Assembly: GCA_963682055.1 (NCBI GenBank)
Contig: OY821742.1
Span: 15,159,752 to 15,223,751 of the forward strand
Direction: 5' to 3'
Source of the DNA: Primula veris
Lineage: Eukaryota; Streptophyta; Magnoliopsida; Ericales; Primulaceae
Length of the DNA: 64,000 bases
Part shown: piece by piece, positions 23,836 through 34,586 of the stretch
Layout: every line of letters begins with the position of its first letter
Position numbering within the stretch: the stretch's first letter is position 1
Translations under genes and position numbers: made by a program
Notes under the pieces: model-generated
What the model was told of the DNA's origin: nothing
The model's input: only the letters and a program-made list of their open reading frames with translations
Database searches by the model: none

Positions 23836-26800
23836 TTAAAAAAAAAAGACATCAAGTAATGCATTTGAAAGTTCAACAATAATATCCGGATCTGCTTCTC
23901 GTAAAAAAGAATTGTACTCCTCTCTAAGCTCAAATATTGTCCCCATTTTCACCAAATAAAGCAAACAAGTTGATTTAAGATCCTGCAAACCATGCGTTGA
24001 AGCACATTGAAGCATCTCAAACACATTCGTAGCACCGACGTCATCACATAGACTAACCTCACACACCTTTTTCAAATCAGCAATATCGTACTTATCAGCT
24101 GCTAATATAAGTTCTTTACTCTGGTCTCGTAGCTCCTTACTATTAACTTTCCCGTAAATGAAATTAAGCATAGCCTTGCAAGCTTCTATTAACATATCCA
24201 TTATATTAATTGTCGACGTTTCCTTCTCTTTGTAGTTTTTGGAAAACATGGTTTGGAAAACAGGTGAATTCGCAGAAAGAACAGCTCGATGTGCTTTTAT
24301 ACTCCCATTGGTAGCGTTGATCACAATATCTGTATAGATACTCTCCGATAACATTCTACTTAGTGGTACATTTTGCTCAAACTGTTGCTCAGCCCAAATG
24401 GAATATGATTTACCATCCTGCAAATTATGCAAATTAGTACAGTATTATGATATCCATCAAATATGTTTAGTGATAATGGGATCATCAGTTTTTATTTTTA
24501 GTATATATAGTGGAATATTATATATACACTCACATTTTCCATCTTCAAATCAAGAAATTCCAAGCTAAAGGTGACCGGAGTTTCCTTAACAAGTGTGTTA
24601 CCTATGTGAATATTTGATAAAATATTACAGCCGTAGAATAGCTTCTTGTCTGTAACTTCTGCATTAAACACAAAGCAATGGGTCGTCAGTAGACAATACA
24701 GATACGCATGAGCAATAGTATGATATTTTGGCTATATTGTCCTTGAAAGTATCATAGTAAAAAACCATGGCAAACGATTGTTAAATTTATGTTATAAAGT
24801 TAGCAAGCCAATTTAATAGGTGATATGGAGAATTCATTGGTGGGAAATTAAAGAGGAGTTATTGTTAGTGGCGGAACCAACATTTAATTTATAGGGTGGT
24901 TCGTTGAAGTTTTTTTTTTTTAGCTTAGCTGGCTTGTCTATTGTTCCAAAAATGTCAATCGACACAAAAAAATTGACTACAATTTTTTTTTGTAATATGA
25001 CTATATATGAAACTAAATAAAAACATTTATTTATAAAATCTTGTAATAATTTCTTAAATATGCAATTTGAGTGCAATTAATTAATGGAGGATCAAATAGT
25101 AAGCTATGTTGATTAAATGAAAAGTAAAAAATAACAACAAGATTCAAACTATTGACCTTAAGACACAAACACTTTATATTTACCATTTAAATCAAGATAC
25201 TATATGTTCGTTAGAAGACTTAAATTTTCGAATTTTTCAATATAAAAAAAATATTTTTAAAATTTCGGAGGTGACGGTGACACCACATTGCATCCTACTA
25301 GTTCCGCCCCTGGTTATTGCTCATATGTAAAGTTCTTATTTTATACTAACATAATTTTAATTACTTACTATTTAAATAGACTTTTGATGCTATTCGCTTC
25401 CCGAGTGCAATTGACTAATTGAGTGTCTGGTTACAGACTATATTTTAACATGTGCTAAAAGTTGCTTTTATTGTAAATATGTCAAGGGTTAGCTAGTCAA
25501 AACTAAACGAACCCATGCAGTTGCTCTTCATATTTGATGAAATTTGTTTACCAATAACAAATTTCGTCCATAAATTTGAGGAAAGCAGAAATTTAGTAAA
25601 GAAATCAAGAGAATCGGGAAGAGAAAGAAGGATAAAACAGGGCCTACTACTTTTCCCAGTAAATTCCTAATGGAACAAAGTAGTAATCGCTGGTCCTTGA
25701 TGGAGTGTTTTCTTGTCACAGACAATTGATCTTTGAAATGCTTTCAAAAATATGTAAACAGTTAATCCTTGTAATTAAAAACAGCAAAACTTAAAAATAA
25801 AAGGAACAACTTTGTACCATATTGCGTAACTTTTGGCGATCTCATGGGATAAAACACTCTTACGACAATAGTTGCAATAGGAACCGCTGTCCGTAGTGTA
25901 GAGAGAGTGTCTTTTGGCTTCATCGTAATCCCCAAAAAACCATTTCTGCCCTCCAGATTCCTACCATTTCAAAAATAAAGGAGATCAATCAGATAAGAGG
26001 TGAAGAAATCCAAAAGTGACAAAAAAATTAGTCATAAAATATCACAAACTCATCAGTCAGTTTTTTCTTATTCAATTTGTCCATGATTCCAGCTTATTCC
26101 CACAAGTTTTGGCCTATATATATATACCGAAGGACAACCACATTATGTCACAATGACCTTTTTACTTCTGGCATCTAGCTTAACTAAAGATGGATTACAT
26201 TATAATTTTTCTGTTTAACAGATACTTTTTGCTCATAGTGGAAACTATTTGTCCCATATATTCAAAATATGGAGACAATCAGTGTGTTGAAAAAAATAAT
26301 CACGGACTTGAAGGAATACTTTGAATCTAATAGAACCAAAACTGAACTAGTCCAAAAGAAACCGGGAACCACAAACAAAATATAATAGTCTGTGCATTCA
26401 TATATATTTTGGGATGTATGTTGTGATAAATAATACAATCAGAATATGGAAAATAGGAAAATATGTTTGAGATGAATAATAGGTTTAGAAAAAGTTGTAC
26501 GCAATGCAATGCCTTCCAAGAAACTTCCTTATGAATAATAATTTACCCTGTTGTAGAACGGTATCACCGAAATCTCAATCCAGGATACAATGCATACAAG
26601 AACAAGAAATATCTGCAGTGCAAAGTTGTTCTTGGAAACCCGATTTTGATATGAGCAATAGGTATTTATAAGAACAAAAGAACAATTCGGGGGGAGTAAC
26701 TTTATTTCTTAACTATGTCTTTAAAAATTATTCTGTTAGTATTTCGCTTTTTACTTGTGTGTCGTCGATCCTTGCACATGAGCCAGCATCCATCTTATGG

Positions 26801-26973
26801 AACACATTCTACTAGTTTATAAAAAAGAAGTCAAACTTTTATATTACTCACCAACACCACTTGCCAATCACGAAATCTTTTGATGATGTGATGTTGTTAA
26901 ATATGTCTGGTGAGTAATTAACCCGCCATGCGACAAGACGTTCAGTTGCATCAAGCGTGTTTAAGTTAGCCAT
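23836..26973 (-). CDS. BTB/POZ domain protein, five-exon gene
   Basis: Probable substrate adaptor for CUL3 ubiquitin ligases, resembling the Arabidopsis At1g55760/At1g21780 type. Exons read from the minus strand: 26973-26852 (ATG, LVAWRVN), about 26653-26568 (YALYPGLRF), 25960-25818 (PIATIVVRVF), 24658-24534 (FSLEFLDLK) and 24417-23836. Splice phases agree across introns 2, 3 and 4, with GT donors and AG acceptors. The N-terminal half is the divergent MATH-like region of this family. The last exon holds the BTB fold (SESIYTDIVI, SIKAHRAVLSA) and a BACK-like helix region. The acceptor of exon 2 is not an AG where expected, so that boundary is uncertain. A LINE inserted at the stop codon: the protein now ends LLDVFFF, with Phe codons supplied by the LINE poly(A). 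Confidence 0.8.
24866..25312. mobile_element. hAT-like element in intron 3 of the BTB gene
   Basis: 447 bp. Inverted tips are TAGTGGCGGAACC and (reverse complement of the right end) CAGGGGCGGAACT. Flanks GTTATTGT (24858-24865) and GTTATTGC (25313-25320) match at seven of eight bases. The GGCGGAAC tip is common among short plant hAT-type elements. It lies between exons 4 and 3 of the BTB gene and should be spliced out. Confidence 0.75.
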
Positions 26974-28831
26974 TTTGATTTTGCTATCTCTGCCACAGCG
27001 TTTAGGTGATCAGTGTGTGTTATTGACATTTTGTGTAGAAAGGTCAGATTTATATAGTGAATTGAAGACATACAAAGGGACAGAACGCCTTTTGGATTTC
27101 CATTATAAGGTTCATGAATCACGGTCCACAATGCATGTAGCTAGAGAGATTTAGATGTTACCTGTTACTCTTCTACTCTTTTTTTACTTGGATGAATTTT
27201 ATTTAATATGTTTGGGCCATTTCGTCTACCATTTCATTCATTAGTTGTAGACGTTAAACGAAAATGTGATTGTCAAAGTAGAATATTGTAAAGGGTTGAA
27301 AAAGTTGTTACATTTCCCATCCGTAAATACTATCATTCACAAAGCTTTAAACATAAGAAACCTGTGGCTAAACACAGAAAATAAATTTAACCCGAAAATG
27401 AGAAAGATATAACTTCACTGTCTGCTCATATATACTACCATTATATTATGAAAATAATCCAGATCCCCCCAAAAGCTTCTAGTTTCCAATCAAGTCACCA
27501 TCATTGTTGTTCTTGAAATATATATGACCTTTGAGCTCGAGAAAAATCTGTTTGTACGAAAGCTTTACATATCCGACAAACCCGTCATATTATGGTAAGC
27601 GCTAGCTCCGCATATTTTGTAAAAGGAAATTGTGCCTCTCTTGGTTAGAAAAAATAAATAAAGAAATAACTAAACTAGTCTTTGGACATCTTTTTTGTGA
27701 TGACTCTCGTAGCTCTTTAGAAAATGGTATTTTGTAAAATACAAGGCTCAAGAGTGCTTTTAGACACTGTGAGAACAAAGAGGCTTAGAGTAAGGATAAA
27801 GCAGAACCATTCCTTAAGACTACAAATAACGATGGATAGGTAACAATTTCTACTTTGCAGTTTGCACAGGTTATAAAACGGAAACCTTAGCTAGGCCAGG
27901 TCTGTTTGATTCATTTCTCACGATCTCGTCTGCTCATTTACATTTCTGGTCTCTTAAATATTTTCAAATTATATGGTAAGTGTATGATAGGATTTCGTAT
28001 TTTGTTACACATCTTATAAAAACTACCTACATCATGGGAAATATAAATCCAGGCACGACTGACATGTAATTTGTGTGGGAGAAGCATCAAAGTCTAACAT
28101 GTATATATGTTTCCTTTTCACATCCACCAAATGTATTTGCATATTCTAGTTCATGGCTGTCATTTAAGCAAGCTGCAAAAGAGTGTTCAGCAAAAAGAAT
28201 TATTAGGACCGAGGTAACTTATCTTTCGTAACTCGATCATAAGCACTATGTATATAATTACTGTTTTAAGGAGAGGCCAGAGTGGAGGAGCCTTCATCGC
28301 CCTTTCGGAAGTTTATTACTAAAACTAAATGCCCTTAATTTATGTTTCAGAAATTATTAGTAGACAAAACATATATTTCATATGTTTTTAAGACCTAGAG
28401 AGAAAAGGAGTGACGGCTGCGGCGATCTACTGTAAATCACGTATCTGAACATTCCCAAACCCTTTTTTCTCACTCCCTCTCTCTTGATAAATTTATTTCT
28501 CCCATCAATCTTTCATTATGGTTATGGAATTAACCTATCTTCGTTTTAACCCTGTCGAATGCTAGGGTTTCTCCTTTCTCTTTTTTCCCTATAATATATA
28601 TAGTACTATACAACCACACAAAAAAACACATATATTCATGTATCGACGAGTATGGTGACGACATCATATATCTATAATAAGAGAAAATCTCAAATAGAGG
28701 GTGAACTACATCTAAGAATACACCGACTGGAAAAAATGGATTAGATAGTGAACTAAATCTAAGTAAAAATGATATTACAGAGATCCAATTTCTTTTAAGA
28801 CGGAGTAGTAGCAAAGATTCTGAAACTGCAT
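26974..28831. other. Upstream region of the BTB gene; no further gene seen
   Basis: AT-rich, presumably containing the BTB promoter next to 26973. No open frame here has a recognisable domain. Confidence 0.6.
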
Positions 28832-28939
28832 TTACTTTTTATCAATTTGAGCTTCAAATGTCTCAAGCCTCTCTTTAATTTGCTCACTTAATAGACCCTT
28901 CTTATCGGGAATTGTACATTTAAATTTCGATGAGCTTCA

Positions 28940-29283
28940 TGTTGAGTTGTGGAGCCAAATGAGATTTGGCCATGTTTTCCAATTATCCCACATCACTTGG
29001 AATTGTAATATGACCCACTAAGGGTCCTATTTATATGCCCCAATATCTTGTATTTTAATTACACCTACACAAACACCTCTATATTATAAAGAGAGAGTTC
29101 TATTTGCGAGAGAACCATAGTTTTGTGTTTAGCTAGATTACGTTTGTAATCCTCTTAATAATATTAAGTGCCACGTGTAGCGGCCCGGAGACGTAGCCAA
29201 TTTGGGTGAACTCCGTTATCAAAGAGTGTGTGCTCGGTTTAGTATTTCTGTATTTCATTGATTCGCCTGTATCGACCCTAACA
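28940..29283 (+). repeat. 5' LTR of copia element 2
   Basis: 344 bp. A CTATTTATATGCC stretch (about 29028) is a plausible TATA region. It is followed after two bases by the primer-binding site TGGTATCAGAGC at 29286-29297. Confidence 0.92.
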
Positions 29284-29308
29284 AGTGGTATCAGAGCTCG
29301 GAAGATCG

Positions 29309-32300
29309 ATGGCGAAAGAAGACAGAACCGCACACGGGATCGAGAAGTTCGACGGGAAGGACTTCGCATTCTGGAGAATGGAAATAGAGGACTACCTTTA
29401 TGGGAGGAAGATGCATCAGCCACTTCTCCTTGAGGAAAGGCCGACCACGACCACCGAAGAGGCGTGGAAACTCTTAGACCGTCAAGTGTTGGGAGTGATC
29501 CGCCTAACACTATCTAGGAGTGTCGCACATAACGTCGCAAGAGAGACGACGACGATGGGGATGATGAAAATCCTCACCGACATGTATGAGAAACCATCCG
29601 CGAACAACAAGATACATCTCATGCGTAAGTTGTTCAACCTACGCATGGTTGAGGGGACACCTGTCGCGAGTCACGTGAACAAGTTCATCGACACCGTAAA
29701 TCAGTTGGATGCGGTGGAGATAACTTTTGAAGACGAAGTGAGAGCCCTTATACTGCTAGCATCTCTACCGAATAGTTGGGAATTCATGCGAGCTGCTGTT
29801 AGCAACTCAATTGGAAAGGAGAAACTGACTTACAACGGCATCCGAGATCAAATACTCGCTGAGGAACTCAGGAGATTAGATATGGGTGAATGCTCAAATG
29901 ATGGAGCAGCCTTGAACATGAGTTCAAGAGACCGGGGTAAAGCCAGGGTATGGGACGTTAGAGGACGTTCACAATCCCGAGGTAGAAGAGGGCTAAGCCG
30001 AGGAGGCAAAGATAGCGACCGAAGTAAGAAGAATCTTCGGTGCTATAACTACCAAGGTATGGGGCACTTCAGTCATGAGTGCAAGCAGCCGAAGAAGAGT
30101 ACCGGCCGTGATCACGGGGCTAATATTGCTAGCGACGAGGATTCGGGTGACTGTCTAATGCTTGCCGTGCAGAGAGATATAGATTCGTGGATTCTAGAAT
30201 CTGGGGCATCATTTCACACGACCGCTCAGAAGGATTTACTCAAAAATTACATTGCGGGTAATTTCGGTAAAGTGTATCTAGCCGACGGAGAAGCGTTGGA
30301 TGTTGTTGGAATGGGCGATGTGAAAATTCGCATTCCAAATGAATCGGTATGGAAGCTGACGAAAGTGAGGCATGTTCCGAGATTGACCAAGAATCTGATC
30401 TCAGTAGGTCAACTCGATGCCGGAAGGCACTCCATTTCGTTTAGCTGTGGAGCTTGGAAAGTTTCACGAGGAGCTATGGTGATAGCCCGAGGGAGTAAGG
30501 TTGGTACATTGTACATGACGACCGATGAGGAGCGTACAATTGCGGCAGTTGTGTCGCAAAACTGCTCGGAACTGTGGCATCGACGGTTGGGTCACATGAG
30601 TGAGAAGGGGATGAAGGTGTTAGTGAAGGACAGCAAACTTCCAGGCTTGAAGTCTGTCAACCTCGACATTTGCGAAGATTGCATCTTCGGGAAGCAGAAG
30701 AAAGTAAGCTTCCGGAAGGGTGGAAAAGCTCCCAAGGAGGAGAAGCTAGCACTGGTCCACTCAGATGTATGGGGACCATCTCCAGTAACCTCACTGGGAG
30801 GAGCTCAATACTATGTGACCTTCATCGATGATTCGACGAGAAAAACATGGGTCTAATTCTTGAAACACAAGTCTGAGGTGTTTAAGAAATTCCAAGAATG
30901 GAAGGCCATGGTCGAACTAGAGACCGGGAATAAACTCAAGTGTTTGAGGTCCGACAACGGCGGAGAGTACATTGATGCGAAGTTCGTAGAGTTCTGTGCT
31001 CAGAGAGGCATTCGAATGGAGAAGACCATCCGAAGAACGCCACAGCAGAATGGCGTGGCCGAGCGAATGAACCGAACAATCAATGAGCGTGCTAGGAGTA
31101 TGAGACTGCAAAGTGGGTTGCCCAAAGCCTTGTGGGCACATGCAGTAAGCACGGCGGTTTACCTCATTAACCGCGGACCCTCGGTGCCAATAGAAAAGAG
31201 AATTCCCGAGGAAGTCTAGATAGGAAAGCCTATCTCGTATGAACACTTGCGAGTGTTCGGTTGTCTGTCATATATCCATGTCGACATAAATGATCGTACC
31301 AAGCTTGACTCGAAATCCAAAGTGTGTTACTTTGTGGGGTACGATGGAGCTGAGTTCGGATATCGCTTCTGGGATGGTCAAACAAATAGGATCATTCGCA
31401 GTAAGGATGTCATCTTCAACGAAGGCATTTTGTACAAAGATCGACAAAGTGCAGTGGTGGAAGAAGATGCACTCCCGTCCGAGGAAAGTGGTATGATCGA
31501 CATGAATGTGTTTCCAAGAGAGTTGGAAAATGACACTGAAGATGAGCCAGTGGTGCTCGACAACCCTCTAGCAGATGCTGAAGAGGACGAGGAGCTGCCC
31601 CAAACTCCCCGACTTGAATTGGGCCGAGGTCATCGCGAGAGGAGACCTCCTGCCCGATACTCTCCTTCCCTGTATTACATACTGCTCAGTGATGCAGGAG
31701 ATCCCGAAAGTAGAGAAGAAGCTCTGGAGCTGAAAGACTCGAGCAAGTGGGAGCTCGCGATGAAGGATGAGATGAAGTCGCTCGAGAAGAATGTGACTTG
31801 GCAGTTAGCCGAACTGCCCAAGGGGAAAAGGGCACTGAGCAACAAATGGGTGTTCCGTCTAAAGGAGGAACAAGATGGCACGAAACGGTATAAGGCACGC
31901 CTAGTAGTCAAAGGGTTCCAGCAAAAGGCAGGAATTGACTACACCGAGATCTTTTCACCAGTCGTAAAGTTGACGACTATTCGGCTATTGTTGAGCATTG
32001 TTGTAAATGCGAATCTTCATCTCGAGCAGTTAGATGTGAAAACTACCTTTCTCCATGGAGATCTCGATGAAGAAATTTACATGCTCCAACCTGAAGGGTT
32101 TGCCGAAAAGGGAAAGAGAAACTGGTCTGCAAACTGAGGAAGAGCTTGTATGGGCTAAAACAAGCACCACGGCAGTGGTATAAGAAGTTTGACAGTTTCA
32201 TGGCGGATACCGGGTTCGAAAGAAGTGATAGTGATCACTGCTGTTTCGTGAAGAGATTTGCAAACTCTTCGTACGTCATACTACTTTTGTATGTAGATGA

Positions 32301-33249
32301 CATGTTGCTCGCCGGGTCGAGCCTTGTTGAGATTAACAAGGTGAAGCAACAGTTGGCGAAACAGTTCGAGATGAAAGATTTGGGTGCCGCAAATCAGATC
32401 CTCGGTATGAGGATTTCCCGAGAAAGGGATGGGTCTTTGTTTCTGTCGCAAGCCGAGTATGTAAAGAAAGTAGTGGCACGATTTAGCATGAGTGATGCCA
32501 AGGCTGTAGGCTCACCGCTAGCCGCACACTTTAGCTTGTCGAAGAAACAATCACCATTAGACGAGGAAGGAAAGGATCGTATGTCGAACATACCCTACGC
32601 TTCAGCAATTGGTAGCTTGATGTACGCTATGGTGTGTACAAGACCGGACATTGCCCATGCAGTGGGAGTTGTCAGTCGTTACATGAGTAACCCAGGAAAG
32701 CACCATTGGGAAGGTGTGAAGTGGATATTGAGATATCTCTCGGGTACCGTGAGTTTGGCATTATGTTTCCGAAAGATCTCGGAAGGCCTGCACGGCTATG
32801 TGGATGCTGACATGGCCGGTGATCTGGACAGCCGAAAGAGCACAACGGGATGTGTTTGTACCTTCGGTGGTACTGCTGTGAGTTGGACATCTAAGTTGCA
32901 GAAGATTGTTGCATTGTCGACCACAGAGGCTGAGTACGTCGCGGTGACGGAAGCAAGCAAAGAGATGATTTGGTTGCAAGGTTTCTTAAAGGAGCTCGGT
33001 CAGAAAACCGACGAGGGAGTTATGCACTGTGATAGTCAAAGTGCAGTTCAGCTAGCTAAGAATCCTGTATTCCATTCACGCACAAAGCACATACAGATTC
33101 GTTACCATTTTATCCGGGCTGTTCTGGAAGATGGAATCTTCGCGCTAGAAAAGATTGAGGGCGCTAAGAACCCCGCCGATATGCTAACGAAGACTGTTAC
33201 AATCGACAAACTGAGGCTGTGTGCAACCTCAGTAGGGCTCCGAGCTTGA
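29309..33249 (+). pseudogene. gag-pol: Copia element 2 Gag-Pol polyprotein, inactivated
   Basis: The ATG at 29309 opens a single gag-pol frame. Seen in order: Gag domain (FDGKDFAFWRMEIEDYL), a CCHC knuckle whose second Cys is Tyr (CYNYQGMGHFSHEC, Tyr codon 30050-30052), a protease motif with Glu in place of the catalytic Asp (WILESGAS, codon 30197-30199), HHCC integrase motif (about 30570-30680), integrase core (LRSDNGGEY, GVAERMNR), reverse transcriptase (LLYVDDMLL, about 32290) and RNase H to the stop at 33247-33249. Lesions: TAA at 30854-30856, TAG at 31217-31219 (both single-base changes from sense codons) and a one-base loss near 32115 that shifts frame. It cannot be autonomous. Confidence 0.93.
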
Positions 33250-33426
33250 GGCTCAGGGTCGCCGCTACACTGGAAGAATGAGTAACTCGCCGATGACGGC
33301 AGAGTATCAATTACTATACAAGGATACCGATGGGAGCATTCTGCTCGGTGGAGCACAGTGAGTTCGGTGATCGGGGATAAGTGAATTTCTTTTGAAGCAC
33401 TCGACATTTGACTCCAAGTGGGAGAT

Positions 33427-33770
33427 TGTTGAGTTGTGGAGCCAAATGAGGTTTGGCCATGTTTTCCAATTATCCCACATCACTTGGAATTGTAATATGA
33501 CCCACTAAGGGTCCTATTTATATGCCCCAATATCTTGTATTTTAATTACACCTACACAAACACCTCTATATTATAAAGAGAGAGTTTTATTTGCGAGAGA
33601 ACTATAGCTTTGTGTTTAGCTAGATTACGTTTGTAATCCTCTTAATAATATTAAGTGCCACGTGTAGCGGCCCGGAGACGTATCCAATTTGGATGAACTC
33701 CGTTATTAAAGAGTGTGTGCTCGGTTTAGTATTTCTGTCTTTCATTGATTCGTCTGTATCGACCCTAACA
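33427..33770 (+). repeat. 3' LTR of copia element 2
   Basis: 344 bp, colinear with the 5' LTR and without indels. About nine substitutions, mostly transitions. Followed by CTTCA. Confidence 0.92.
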
Positions 33771-34270
33771 CTTCATTCCATGATGACCCATTTCCCTTCC
33801 ACAACACGAACGCAGTCCTTATTTTTATTTTCCAAAGAAGAAAGACCGATAGATGATTTATTAAAATTTGTGGGTATCCCGTTCAAAGAATTTACAAGTG
33901 GAAACATTCAAATTTTCTATTAAAAATTTCATCACAAAGGAGCTCATGACTTATCTTGAGCTTCAGAAGCATTTTTTTCCTATAAATAACGGAACTTAAA
34001 AATTAAAAATATTATCTGAATTATTCTCTGAATAAATTGTGGGAATTGGCAGAATTTCCATTAGGGTCCTCAAGGGAAGCCTACACGAACCACCTCTGAA
34101 TTCTCAGTATTAGATTGTTCAATAAAAGCAGCATTTAGATATATAGCCAAAGTGGAATCATGATGTATAACAAGACTTGCGTTTGTATTCGAATTCAAAG
34201 TGTTACCATTCTGCTTTAGCTGTGATATAGTTTTCATTATGAAACTAGATGAAAATATATTATATAACAT

Positions 34271-34586
34271 GTTAATGGAAAATTATATAAACTACCAATT
34301 GTATAAATTAGATAAAAATAACTTGGTTCTTTTTTGAATTGTGTAATTTATAAACAATGTCTGTATATCTATAATATATGGTCCTAAATGAAAAGATCTT
34401 TTGACATGAGGCTCATGAAACAATGGCAATCGTATAATATAACGGTCCCTGTACGTTTTTCTTTCTCTACTTTAATTTTTGTTCAGATTAAATATGGAAA
34501 GTGATAATTTAAAATTCCAAATATGGCATTCGATCTAGAAACTTTAGTACACTTACACTATCTCCTGAATAAAACCATAAAAACAA
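34271..34586. other. AT-rich spacer
   Basis: No gene or site I can support. The last nine bases (TAAAAACAA, 34578-34586) are the left target duplication of long-TIR copy C. Confidence 0.7.

Larger units (their letters stand above)
20374..23863 (+). mobile_element. LINE (non-LTR retrotransposon) with 17-bp target duplication
   Basis: A 17-bp direct repeat (AGACATCAAGTAATGCA) bounds the element at 20374-20390 and 23847-23863. The body runs on the plus strand from 20391 and ends in a poly(A) tract at 23838-23847. It holds a decayed ORF1, and I find no endonuclease or reverse transcriptase, so ORF2 was deleted or lost during retrotransposition. Two DNA elements are nested inside (20970-21352 and 23141-23815). 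Insertion was into the very end of the minus-strand BTB coding sequence. Confidence 0.88.
28940..33770 (+). mobile_element. Ty1/copia LTR retrotransposon 2, 4.8 kb, decayed
   Basis: A complete structure: 344-bp LTRs (28940-29283 and 33427-33770) starting TGTTGAG and ending CTAACA, a primer-binding site, one gag-pol frame, a short purine tract (GTGGGAGAT) before the 3' LTR and a 5-bp target duplication CTTCA (28935-28939, 33771-33775). The single gag-pol frame and short LTRs resemble Tork/Tnt1-type copia elements. By eye the LTRs differ at nine positions (about 2.6 percent), so the element is older than copia element 1. Confidence 0.93.
28832..34270 (-). pseudogene. Unrecognised minus-strand gene fragment split by copia element 2
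   Basis: If the copia element and one target duplication are removed, minus-strand sequence from about 33860 to 33771 reads directly into 28934-28832 in one frame. It encodes segments such as SSLENKNKDC, VVEGKWVIME and KERLETFEAQIDKK, followed by TAA at 28832-28834. One TGA interrupts the frame at the insertion site itself. A second coding-like stretch (34259-34090, SNTNASLVIHHDSTLAIYLN) with a plausible acceptor upstream may be an earlier exon. I do not recognise the family. The TGA lies inside the TGAAG duplication and is present in both copies, so it predates the insertion, or the true frame differs. Most likely a decayed gene. Confidence 0.5.

Noticed and set aside
28530..28814. 94-codon minus-strand frame next to the split gene.
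   Set aside because: It lies after the stop of the coding-like exon and has no domain. Probably 3' flank.
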